Source of the DNA: Alphaproteobacteria bacterium UBA7314
Lineage (GTDB): Bacteria; Pseudomonadota; Alphaproteobacteria; MPNO01; UBA830
Length of the DNA stretch: 64,000 nt
Reading direction: 5' to 3'
NCBI GenBank assembly: GCA_002471575.1
Contig: DKQG01000044.1
Location: 28,380-92,379, forward strand
This document shows, in pieces, positions 16,294 through 24,616 of the stretch. The notes under the pieces are model-generated. The model saw only the letters and a list, made by a program, of their open reading frames with translations. It did no database searches and was not told the DNA's origin. Positions within the stretch are counted from its first letter, which is position 1. Each line of letters opens with the position of its first letter. The translations under genes and the position numbers were made by a program.

Positions 16294-18912
16294 TCAGTCG
16301 ACGATTTTCTGCCACCAGCCCCGGCGTTTGGGCTTGTTTTCGTCAGCTACCGTGGCATCTGCGATATCGGCGCTTTCGTCTGCTGCACCGGATTGGCCGT
16401 TGGCGGATTCCGGGATGCTCTCTTTCGCGTCTTTATCGGGGGCACCTACGTTGTCAGGAGTGTCATTCGGCTGAGTGCTGTTCGGTGCGGGGATTCCCGC
16501 CTCCGCATCCGATATCACGGTTTCTAAAGTAGCCTGGGTCTTCGCTTCCGAATTGGTGGTGCTCGCCTCGGCTTCGACCGGGGATGAACTTTCACCATCA
16601 CTGGATGATCCTTCCGCCGCCTCGTCTTTGCCGTATGCCTTCTCTCCGATGGCGGCACCGTTCTCATCCTGCGTTTCTGCATTAAAAGTGCGATTTCGGC
16701 GTCTGCCGCCACGGCGCCCGCGACGTCGCCGCCGTGAGCCCTGCTTTTCTTCGCCGGCGGTATCGTCTTTTTCTCCGAAGGCCTCCTGCCCGTCCTTATC
16801 GCCGGAAGACTTCGCGTCGGCATCATCGCCCGATTCCGCGTCGGAGCGGGCTTCGCTATTTTGCGATCGGCGGCGTCCGCGGCGCCGCCGGCTGCGTTTC
16901 GGCTTGTCGGATTTTTCCTCGTCACCGTTGGTTTCCGAAATGACGCCAACGTCGTCGTCGGCATCTCCGCGGGCATCGCCCGTGTCGTCGGCCGCCTGAG
17001 CGGCGCCGGTGCCCCGTGACGGTATTCCCGAGACAGGCTCAGGTTGTCCCTTAACCCGCTCAATATCGATGTCAGGTGGTACGACCGTGTCGTCGCCCTC
17101 GAGGATGACCTGGAAGCCGTAACGGCTCTCCAGATTGACCAGCGTGGCGCGTTTCTGGTTTAGGATATACAGCGCCACCTCGGTCGGAACCCGTACTGTG
17201 ATTTCGCTGGTCCGCATCCGGACACCTTCTTCCTCGATAGCCCGGAGTACCCGCATCGCCATAGATTCGGTAGACAAGATATTTCCTGTGCCGCGGCAGT
17301 GTGGGCAGATCTGCGAACTGGTCTCGAGCAGGCTGGGGCGAAGCCGCTGGCGCGACAGTTCTAACAGTCCAAAATTACTGATCCGTCCGATCTGAAGTCG
17401 AGCCCGGTCGGTCTTCATCGCGTCTTTCAGCCGGCGTTCGACCTTGCGGGTGTTACGGCCGTCTTCCATATCGATGAAATCGATCACGATCAGGCCGGCA
17501 AGGTCACGCAGTCGTAATTGCCGGGCAACCTCTTCGGCCGCCTCTATATTAGTTTTTACGGCGGTTTCCTCGATGTTACGTTCGCGCGTTGATTTGCCGG
17601 AGTTCACGTCGATCGCGACCAGCGCTTCTGTCGGATTGATCACGATATAGCCGCCCGATTTCAAGTACACTTCCGGATTGTGCATGGCGTCAAGCTGTTG
17701 TTCGATCTGGAAACGCTGATACAACGGAATCGTGTCGTCGCGGTATTGTTGAACCCGCTTGGCGTGGCTAGGCATCATAAGGCGCATGAATTTTTTCGCC
17801 GTCTGGTAGGTCTCAGTGCCCTCGACCTGGATTTCCTCGATATCCTTGCTGTAAATGTCGCGGATCGCGCGCTTGATGATATCACCTTCCTCGTAGACCA
17901 TGCTGGGAGCGCTTGACTCCAAGGTCGTTTCCCGCACTTCGTCCCAGGCCCGGATCAGGTATTCGAAGTCTCGCTTTATCTCCGCCTTATTGCGCTCCAG
18001 ACCTGCGGTCCGAATAATCACTCCCATGCCGTCGGGAATATCGAGCGAGTTCAGGGTGTCGCGCAGCTTGCGGCGCTCCTTCGATCCGGTGATTTTCCGA
18101 GAAATACCGCCGCCGCGTGACGAATTGGGCATTAGTACGCAGTAACGACCTGCTAGAGAAATATATGTCGTCAGCGCGGCACCCTTGTTGCCGCGTTCTT
18201 CCTTGACGACTTGCACCAGCAGGATCTGGCGACGCTTGATAACTTCCTGGATTTTGTAGCGTCGCATCCCGCGTGTCCGGCGGGGGGATGAGGATTCAGC
18301 AGCTTCCAGCGCCTCTTCGACATCCGGGTCGGCGGCAACGGGGTCGGGGTCATCGGTGGTGTCGACATTTTCTGTGTCGCCGGCATCGGTGTAATCATCG
18401 GATGCGGAGTCTGCTTCTTCGGCGTTGTCGCTGTCTTCCGCTTTGACGGCGGAGCCTTCGTCCGTGGAGCTATCGTCCTGGTCGGCGTCGTCATCGGCTC
18501 CATCCTGCAGGTCCGCGCCATCTTCGTTATCGTCTTCGCCGGAAGCGTCGACGTTGTCGCCGTCCTCACCGATGTCGCCATCGATATCTTCAAGGTGCTC
18601 GCGCGCGGCGCGGGCCTGACGCTCTAGTTCTTCTTGCTCATCGATCAGGGCCTGTCGGTCCTCCATCGGGATCTGGTAGTAGTCAGGATGGATTTCACTG
18701 AAGGCTAGGAAACCGTGACGATTGCCGCCGAAATCGACAAAAGCGGCCTGCAAGGACGGTTCCACCCGCGTGACTTTCGCGAGGTAGATATTTCCTTTGA
18801 CCTGTTTTTTGAAGGTGGTCTCGATATCGTATTCATCGAGACGGTTTCCGGATGTGACGACGACCCGAATCTCTTCCGGGTGAGCGCCATCCACAAGCAT
18901 GCGCTTAGACAT
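16294..18912 (-). CDS. rne: Ribonuclease E
   Basis: Endoribonuclease that initiates mRNA decay and rRNA/tRNA processing and scaffolds the degradosome. From ATG 18912 (872 residues) it begins MSKRMLVDGAHPEE, the usual alphaproteobacterial start, behind a GGAG site. The S1 domain is split by an Asp/Glu-rich insertion of about 110 residues (about 95-205). The catalytic core follows, with IDVNSG and DLAGLIVIDFIDM, and the Zn-link CPHCRGTG near residue 545. The C-terminal half has Arg-rich blocks (SRRRRGRR, GRRGGRRRNR) for RNA binding and ends in KRRGWWQKIVD, typical of the group. A perfect 21-bp hairpin sits directly upstream of the ribosome site. Confidence 0.96.
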   Translation of the reverse strand: MSKRMLVDGAHPEEIRVVVTSGNRLDEYDIETTFKKQVKGNIYLAKVTRVEPSLQAAFVDFGGNRHGFLAFSEIHPDYYQIPMEDRQALIDEQEELERQARAAREHLEDIDGDIGEDGDNVDASGEDDNEDGADLQDGADDDADQDDSSTDEGSAVKAEDSDNAEEADSASDDYTDAGDTENVDTTDDPDPVAADPDVEEALEAAESSSPRRTRGMRRYKIQEVIKRRQILLVQVVKEERGNKGAALTTYISLAGRYCVLMPNSSRGGGISRKITGSKERRKLRDTLNSLDIPDGMGVIIRTAGLERNKAEIKRDFEYLIRAWDEVRETTLESSAPSMVYEEGDIIKRAIRDIYSKDIEEIQVEGTETYQTAKKFMRLMMPSHAKRVQQYRDDTIPLYQRFQIEQQLDAMHNPEVYLKSGGYIVINPTEALVAIDVNSGKSTRERNIEETAVKTNIEAAEEVARQLRLRDLAGLIVIDFIDMEDGRNTRKVERRLKDAMKTDRARLQIGRISNFGLLELSRQRLRPSLLETSSQICPHCRGTGNILSTESMAMRVLRAIEEEGVRMRTSEITVRVPTEVALYILNQKRATLVNLESRYGFQVILEGDDTVVPPDIDIERVKGQPEPVSGIPSRGTGAAQAADDTGDARGDADDDVGVISETNGDEEKSDKPKRSRRRRGRRRSQNSEARSDAESGDDADAKSSGDKDGQEAFGEKDDTAGEEKQGSRRRRRGRRGGRRRNRTFNAETQDENGAAIGEKAYGKDEAAEGSSSDGESSSPVEAEASTTNSEAKTQATLETVISDAEAGIPAPNSTQPNDTPDNVGAPDKDAKESIPESANGQSGAADESADIADATVADENKPKRRGWWQKIVD

Positions 18913-18923
18913 TTTTTTTCTCC

Positions 18924-18975
18924 GGCCCGACAACACCCCCATCGTGCGAACGACCGATGGGGGTGTTGTCGGGCC
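18924..18975 (-). promoter_or_regulatory. Perfect 21-bp inverted repeat in the rne leader
   Basis: The arms at 18924-18944 and 18955-18975 are exact reverse complements over 21 bases, with a 10-base loop. On the rne strand the right-hand edge of the stem lies immediately before GGAGAAAAAAAATG, so the hairpin abuts the ribosome-binding site. No U-run follows it in either direction, which argues against a terminator. In E. coli and Pseudomonas the rne leader contains hairpins through which RNase E represses its own mRNA; a similar feedback role here is inference. Confidence 0.75.
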
Positions 18976-19343
18976 TGCAAGACCACCCGCGCCACCGTCA
19001 ACCTGCCGAATGGGGTGTCTCCCTTAGGATCGCCGCCAGGGCAGGGACGTTCATGATTCGCGGAACCCGAATGTTATTGGGTCCGGTCTTGGGTTCCATA
19101 TACCGCGTTTGAGCCGCGCAGCCATCCTGCCGTTTCGCGCTACCGGCCAACCGTCGTCAATAAGTTACGGTCGAGAGGCGCTGAATACATAGAGGCCGCG
19201 CGGGTGTCGGAGTATGTCTCCGTTTCATCCGCGGACGTTCGCATCGTGACGATAAACCGGGTGCCGCGCCTGTACAACTTATATTCGCCGACTATGTAGC
19301 GGGTTTTCGCTACAAAACATTTCCGGTTCGGGATATATGTTGT
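18976..19343. other. Divergent rne / amiC intergenic region
   Basis: A 368-base stretch with no gene; it must carry the promoters for rne (leftward) and amiC (rightward), which implies a long rne leader. Near the amiC start there is a further hairpin: TGTAGCG-GGTTTT-CGCTACA at 19295-19314, a 7-bp perfect stem with a 6-base loop 30 bases before the GTG start. I cannot assign firm -35/-10 boxes. Confidence 0.5.
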
Positions 19344-20603
19344 GTGAAGAATTTATCGAACCGCAATATGTGCAATATCAACCGCAATTTGTGCAAGATC
19401 AGACGCATCGCTGGCAGACTTGCTTTTCTAGTCGCCACCGTTTGCCTGGTGCAGCAGGCCGCCGCCGGACCGCAGGTCACCGACGTGCGCATCGGCGTCT
19501 ATCCCAGCAAAACGCGGGTGGTTTTGGACGTGTCGGCGTCGGTGGATTTCCGCACTTTCACCCTGCCGAAACCGTACCGTGTGGTTATCGATATGTCGGA
19601 AGTGACATGGTTGCCCCGGATGCGGAATCCGCCGCGGGGAGGGCTGATCACCGGAATGCGTTTCGGCTTGTTCAAGCCGGGTTTGTCGCGGGTGGTCCTC
19701 GATTCTGCCGGGCCGGTGAAAATCACCAAAGCATTTATGGTAAAACCCGCCCCTGGTAGACCCTACCGAGTGGTGCTGGATATTTCCCGGGACAGCGAAA
19801 CCGCGTTCATGACGGCCTACAAGCAATCCGGCGAACGGGTCGGGCCCCGAGTGAAACGCCCTCCGCCGCCGCGTCCGCCGCAGGTCAAGTCGTCTTCGAA
19901 AAAGGACGAGAAGGCCGTCATCATGATCGACCCCGGGCATGGGGGCGTCGACCCCGGAGCGATAAGCCGATCCGGGGTGTGGGAGAAACACATCGTACTG
20001 GCGTTCTCGAAGGAACTTCGCCGTCAGCTCCTAGCGACCGGCAAATTCGACGTCCGCATGACTAGGAACCGCGACGTTTTCATCCGGCTACGCGAGAGGA
20101 TCGCGAGAGCCAAGCATGTCGGTGCCGACCTTTTTCTCTCGATCCACGCCGATTCGATCCGGAATCGGAAGGTGCGGGGGGCATCGGTCTACACGCTGTC
20201 CGAACGGGCGTCGGACAAAGAGGCCGATGAGCTGGCGCAAAAGGAAAACAAATCGGATCTCATCGCCGGGGTGGACCTTGAATATCAGTCCAACGATGTC
20301 GTTAATATCCTGATCGATCTTGCGCAGCGTGAAACCATGAACGAATCCGCCGTTTTCGCCCGCAAGCTCGTCACCGAACTTGCCAAAGTCCGTAGGATGC
20401 TGCGAAATACTCACCGTTTCGCGGGTTTCGCCGTGCTGAAGGCGCCCGATATACCCTCCGTTCTGATCGAACTAGGGTATCTGTCCAACCGGACCGACGA
20501 GCGAATGCTGCGGGATGCCAAGCAGCGCAGACGCATGGCAACAGCTATGACACGCGCGATCCGGCTATACTTTGACCGGCAGCAGGCTTTAAATAAGCCT
20601 TAA
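19344..20603 (+). CDS. amiC: N-acetylmuramoyl-L-alanine amidase, AmiC type
   Basis: Periplasmic zinc amidase that splits septal peptidoglycan between MurNAc and L-Ala. From GTG 19344 it is 419 residues; ATG 19368 is the alternative. It has a signal peptide (hydrophobic about residues 26-40, ending QQAAAG), an N-terminal AMIN domain (TDVRIGVYPSKTRVVLDVS) and a C-terminal Amidase_3 domain with zinc ligands in DPGHGG, the Glu of WEKHIVL, and SIHADS, plus the catalytic Glu of LIELGYLSN. The pre-signal region contains a 21-bp tandem duplication. It is followed after about 65 bases by mrcA, which pairs wall hydrolysis with synthesis. Confidence 0.94.
   Translation: MKNLSNRNMCNINRNLCKIRRIAGRLAFLVATVCLVQQAAAGPQVTDVRIGVYPSKTRVVLDVSASVDFRTFTLPKPYRVVIDMSEVTWLPRMRNPPRGGLITGMRFGLFKPGLSRVVLDSAGPVKITKAFMVKPAPGRPYRVVLDISRDSETAFMTAYKQSGERVGPRVKRPPPPRPPQVKSSSKKDEKAVIMIDPGHGGVDPGAISRSGVWEKHIVLAFSKELRRQLLATGKFDVRMTRNRDVFIRLRERIARAKHVGADLFLSIHADSIRNRKVRGASVYTLSERASDKEADELAQKENKSDLIAGVDLEYQSNDVVNILIDLAQRETMNESAVFARKLVTELAKVRRMLRNTHRFAGFAVLKAPDIPSVLIELGYLSNRTDERMLRDAKQRRRMATAMTRAIRLYFDRQQALNKP
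19359..19400 (+). repeat. 21-bp tandem repeat in the amiC N-terminus
   Basis: Two head-to-tail copies (19359-19379 and 19380-19400) differ at two positions. They encode NRNMCNI and NRNLCKI ahead of the signal-peptide hydrophobic core. This looks like a slippage duplication near the translation start, and it creates a second possible start (ATG 19368). Confidence 0.8.
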
Positions 20604-20669
20604 AATAGCCACATTGTTATCGTGTGGTGTTTTTTTGGCTTGGTGCGCGGAACGGCCCCGAGGGTAAGT

Positions 20670-23099
20670 ATGCGAATTCTGGCTGCCGCATTTCTGATAT
20701 TGGTGGTGCTGGCGATCGCCGGCGCCGCTACCGTTCTATACGGCTTTTACCATTTCGGGAGAGGTCTCCCCGAATACCAGCAGCTTGCGAACTATAATCC
20801 GCCGGTGGTAACGCGGATCCACGCAGGCGACGGCCGTCTGATGGCGGAGTTCGCGCGCGAAAAAAGGGTGTTCATCCCGATCGAGGCTATGCCCAAGAAG
20901 GTCATCAGGGCGTTTCTGTCGGCTGAGGACAAGACATTCTACACCCATTGGGGGGTCGATATCCCGGGCATCATTCGCGCAACGATCACGAACTTGCGTC
21001 GGATCAATACCAAACGGCGCCCAATCGGTGCCTCGACCATCACCCAGCAGGTGGCGAAGAATTTTCTGCTGACGAACGAGGTCTCTATCGCCCGTAAAGC
21101 GAAGGAGGTCATCCTTGCGCTGCGGATCGAGCGGGCGTTTTCCAAGAACAAGATCCTTGAGCTCTATCTGAACGAAATCTACCTGGGATTCGGGTCCTAC
21201 GGCGTTGCCGCCGCAGCGCTCAACTATTTCGACAAATCGCTGAACGACCTGACGCTTGCAGAAGCCGCATTTCTTGCCGGTCTCCCGAAGGCGCCCAACA
21301 ACTATCATCCCGTTCGTCGCCCGGAAGCGGCGCGCGCTCGCCGGGATTATGTGCTGAACCGTATGGCCGAAGACGGCTATATTTCGCTTGCCGCCGCCGC
21401 CGCAGAAATGGCGGGGATGGTTCGGGTGCGTCCACCCAGTACGGCGGATGCGGCCAGGGCCGACTACTTCGTCGAGGAAGTTCGCCGAAAACTGCGGGGA
21501 ACCTTTGGTGAACGTGGACTCTATGGCGGCGGTCTTTCGGTCCGGACGACCCTGAATTCCGAATTGCAGCGGATCGCCGATACCTCGTTGCGCTGGGGTC
21601 TTTCCGCCTACGACCGCCGGCATGGGTGGCGCGGGCCGCTGGGCCGGGTCGATGCGACGAAGGACTGGCGAAGGGCCATGTCGAAATTTACCCTGCCCTC
21701 GGACGTCGACCACTGGCGGACGGCTGTTGTGCTGGCCCTTACAAAAAATAGTGCGGAAATTGGTTTTGCAGACCGGTCGCTGGGCTCACTACCGCTGCAG
21801 GAAATGCGCTGGGCACGCCGATTTGATGAACAGAACAGGCCTGGTCCGCGCCCGAAACAGTCGGCTGATGTGCTGGAAGTCGGAGACGTTATAGTCGTCG
21901 AAGCGGTAACTCAAAAAAACAAAGACGAAACCCGGCAGGTGGGCACCTACGGACTGCGTCAGATTCCGAGAATTGGCGGCGCTATCGTTGTACTGGATCC
22001 GCATACCGGCCGGGTCTTGGCAATGTCCGGCGGTTTCTCGGCTAGTTTGAGCGAGTTCAACCGCGCCACGCAGGCCAGACGTCAGCCTGGATCAGCTTTC
22101 AAGCCATTCGTCTATCTGGCCGCCCTGGACAAGGGCTTCACGCCGTCGAGCCAGATCCTCGACGCGCCCTTCGTGATCGACCAGGGGCCCGGTCTCGGGC
22201 GCTGGCGGCCAAGCAACTACTCCAAGAAGTTCTATGGCGCCAGCCCGCTTCGCCTTGGAATTGAGAAATCACGCAACCTGATGACCGTTCGGCTTGCACA
22301 GAATATCGGGATGGAAACGGTGGTTGACTACGCAAAGCGTTTTAACTTGGTCGACAATCTGGAACCGATGCTTTCCATGTCGCTCGGCTCGGGCGAAACC
22401 ACCCTGATGCGGATGACCACCGCTTACGCCATGCTGGTCAATGGCGGCAAGCGCATTCAGCCGACCCTGATCGATAAAATCCAAGATCGCGCGGGAAAAA
22501 CGATATTCCGCCATGACGACCGCCCGTGCGTCGGCTGCGATACCATCCGCTGGGACGAGGAGGATTTGCCACAACTCCCCGACAACCGCGAACAGATCGC
22601 TGATCCGAAAACCGCGTACCAGATCGTATCGATGCTGGAAGGCGTCGTGAAACGCGGGACCGGCCGGCGGATCAGTACCATTGGCAAGCCGCTTGCCGGG
22701 AAAACCGGAACAACCAACGAAAGTCGCGACACTTGGTTCGTTGGTTTTTCGCCTGATCTGGCTGTCGGTGTTTACGTGGGATTCGATAAGCCCAAGCCTC
22801 TAGGCAAGCGGGAAACAGGCTCTTCTGTGGCGGCTCCGATCTTCAAATCGTTCATGGAGGCAGCGCTGCAGAACAAGCCGGCCATTCCGTTCCGGGTGCC
22901 GCCGGGGCTTCAGCTCGTGCGCGTCGATTCACGAACCGGCAAGCCGGCGCGCAAGGGATCACGGGGGGTTATTCTGGAAGCTTTCCTGCCCGGTACGGTT
23001 CCAACCAGCAGGGGGCGGATCCTCGATGGCAGTGACGGGAACCCGCGACCCGGCACTGGCGTTGTGACTCCCACGCGCAAGCTTCGCGGTTTATACTGA
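20670..23099 (+). CDS. mrcA: Penicillin-binding protein 1A, bifunctional
   Basis: Class A PBP that polymerises and cross-links peptidoglycan at the inner membrane. From ATG 20670 (GAGGG site 5 bases upstream) it is 809 residues: an N-terminal membrane helix (about 3-25), a GT51 glycosyltransferase with EDKTFYTHWGVD near residue 85, and a transpeptidase domain with the SxxK motif GSAFKPF near 474, SRN in KSRNLM, and KTGTT near 677. The C-terminus is basic with FLPGTVPTSRG. A GTG at 20622 would add 16 residues. It lies 66 bases after amiC and 75 before prfB. Confidence 0.96.
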   Translation: MRILAAAFLILVVLAIAGAATVLYGFYHFGRGLPEYQQLANYNPPVVTRIHAGDGRLMAEFAREKRVFIPIEAMPKKVIRAFLSAEDKTFYTHWGVDIPGIIRATITNLRRINTKRRPIGASTITQQVAKNFLLTNEVSIARKAKEVILALRIERAFSKNKILELYLNEIYLGFGSYGVAAAALNYFDKSLNDLTLAEAAFLAGLPKAPNNYHPVRRPEAARARRDYVLNRMAEDGYISLAAAAAEMAGMVRVRPPSTADAARADYFVEEVRRKLRGTFGERGLYGGGLSVRTTLNSELQRIADTSLRWGLSAYDRRHGWRGPLGRVDATKDWRRAMSKFTLPSDVDHWRTAVVLALTKNSAEIGFADRSLGSLPLQEMRWARRFDEQNRPGPRPKQSADVLEVGDVIVVEAVTQKNKDETRQVGTYGLRQIPRIGGAIVVLDPHTGRVLAMSGGFSASLSEFNRATQARRQPGSAFKPFVYLAALDKGFTPSSQILDAPFVIDQGPGLGRWRPSNYSKKFYGASPLRLGIEKSRNLMTVRLAQNIGMETVVDYAKRFNLVDNLEPMLSMSLGSGETTLMRMTTAYAMLVNGGKRIQPTLIDKIQDRAGKTIFRHDDRPCVGCDTIRWDEEDLPQLPDNREQIADPKTAYQIVSMLEGVVKRGTGRRISTIGKPLAGKTGTTNESRDTWFVGFSPDLAVGVYVGFDKPKPLGKRETGSSVAAPIFKSFMEAALQNKPAIPFRVPPGLQLVRVDSRTGKPARKGSRGVILEAFLPGTVPTSRGRILDGSDGNPRPGTGVVTPTRKLRGLY

Positions 23100-23174
23100 C
23101 TGTATAAAACTGTAGCCGAGCTAAACTCTCCCGGTATGCCAGAAGATCGAACCCCATGAAGCACAGGACGACAC

Positions 23175-24288
23175 ATGCGCGCTGAAACGCAGGCCCTCGC
23201 CGACAAGACCGAGCAGTCACTGGAACTGCTGAGGAGGCATCTTTGACCCCGACCAGGCATCGAAACGTCTCGACGAGCTAAATGCCGAGGCCGAAGGCCC
23301 CGATCTTTGGATCGATCAGGATCGTGCGCAGAAGATCATGCGTGAACGCAACCAGGTAGAAAAATCCCTTACGGATTTCCGGAAGCTCGAACAGGAATTA
23401 AGCGATGCCATCGAGCTGATCGAAATGGGTGAGGCTGAGGGCGATAACGAGATCGTCGAAGAGGCGGAGGCGACGCTTCACCGTCTGCAGAAATTCGCCG
23501 TCAAACAGGAATTGCAGACGTTGTTGTCCGGTGAAGCCGACTCCAACGACTGCTTCCTCGAAGTCCATGCAGGTGCTGGGGGTACTGAAAGCCAAGATTG
23601 GGCGCAGATGCTGATGCGCATGTACATTCGCTGGTCGGAGGGCCATGGCTACAATGTCGAACTGATGGAAGAAAGCCCGGGTGAAGAAGCTGGGCTGAAA
23701 TCGGCAACCATCCGCGTGCAGGGGCATAATGCCTATGGCTGGCTCAAAACCGAAAGCGGCGTGCACCGGCTGGTCCGCATCTCGCCGTACGATTCCAGCG
23801 CGCGGCGACATACGAGCTTCGCATCCGTCTGGACGTATCCGGAAATCGACGACGACATCGATATCGAGATCGAGGAGAAAGACCTTCGCATTGACACATA
23901 CCGGTCCCAGGGTGCAGGCGGTCAGCACGTCAACACGACCGACAGTGCCATTCGTATCACCCATATCCCGTCGGGAATCGTTGTTGCCTGTCAGAGCGAC
24001 CGGTCTCAGCACCGGAACCGGGCGGAGGCGATGCGGATGCTGCGAGCACGTTTATACGAGGCCGAATTGCAGCGTCGCGAGGAGGCCGCACAGGCGGAAC
24101 AGGACGCCAAGACAGAAATCGGCTGGGGACACCAGATCCGTTCTTACGTATTGCACCCGTATCAAATGGTGAAAGACCTCCGGACAGAGGTAGAGACATC
24201 CAGCACACAGAACGTGCTGGATGGGGATCTCGACGATTTCATGGCGGCTGCTCTGGCGCAGCGGGTCGCCGGCGACGCAGATGAATAA
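23175..24288 (+). CDS. prfB: Peptide chain release factor 2, programmed +1 frameshift
   Basis: Recognises UGA and UAA and triggers peptide release. Translation starts at ATG 23175, runs 23 codons to an in-frame TGA (23244-23246) and continues in the +1 frame from GAC 23245 to TAA 24288, giving about 370 residues, the normal RF2 length. The frameshift site has an internal AGGAGG three bases before CTT-TGA-C, as in E. coli prfB. Downstream are the codon-recognition segment RISPYDSSARRHTSF (SPY where E. coli has SPF) and the catalytic GAGGQHVN. RF2 abundance controls its own synthesis through this site. The +0-frame stop is regulatory, not a defect. Confidence 0.95.
23232..23247 (+). promoter_or_regulatory. 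prfB recoding site (SD-like AGGAGG, CTT-TGA slip)
   Basis: AGGAGG (23232-23237), a 3-base spacer, then CTTTGAC. The Leu-tRNA slips from CUU to UUU at the poorly terminated UGA-C. Arrangement and spacing match the well-studied E. coli site, and the internal Shine-Dalgarno here is a perfect match to the anti-SD. Confidence 0.95.
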
Positions 24289-24293
24289 GGCGA

Positions 24294-24575
24294 ATGGGGC
24301 GCTGGCTGATGGCCAGTGTCTCGATGGTAAACGGTCATCGCCCCACCGGACTGATGCAACTGCTGAGTCCAGCACTAGCCGCTACGCCGCGTCCGGACCG
24401 CACAGACGTCAAACACGACCTCGATGCCTCGCTCGCGGCTGTCGTGGCCCTGTCCGACCTTTATCGACAGCGCTAGGAGGCCGGCGAGGCCGGTGTCAAA
24501 ATTTGCTATACGCTGTTGCGCCACGACGATGTCGTGACGCCCGGATCACCAGCGGCGATCGATACGCTTTTCTAG
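24294..24575 (+). pseudogene. Unidentified relic reading frame with TAG codons
   Basis: From ATG 24294 the frame is open for 60 codons to TAG (24474-24476), then for 32 more to TAG (24573-24575). The content has coding character (for example SMVNGHRPTGLMQLLSPALA, then VKHDLDASLAAVVAL), but I do not recognise a family. It occupies the 328-base gap between prfB and the convergent anmK. It could be a decayed gene or chance open frame; nothing else is visible in the gap. Confidence 0.35.
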
Positions 24576-24616
24576 ACCCGCCAAAACGTCACTAGCCGCC
24601 ATAAGCACCATCTGGG

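Noticed and set aside
16475..16999. Antisense open frame of 174 codons within rne
   Set aside because: It mirrors the low-complexity acidic and Arg-rich repeats of RNase E, consists of Ser/Arg/Pro runs and has no recognisable domain or ribosome site.
18924..18975. Hairpin before rne as a transcription terminator
   Set aside because: No U-run follows it on either strand; on the rne strand it is followed by GGAG and an A-run leading to the ATG.
19359..19400. Start of a CRISPR-like or intergenic repeat array
   Set aside because: Only two adjoining copies without spacers, inside the coding region of amiC.
23175..23246. prfB called as frameshifted pseudogene
   Set aside because: The stop lies in a canonical RF2 recoding site with correct spacing, and the remaining protein is complete.
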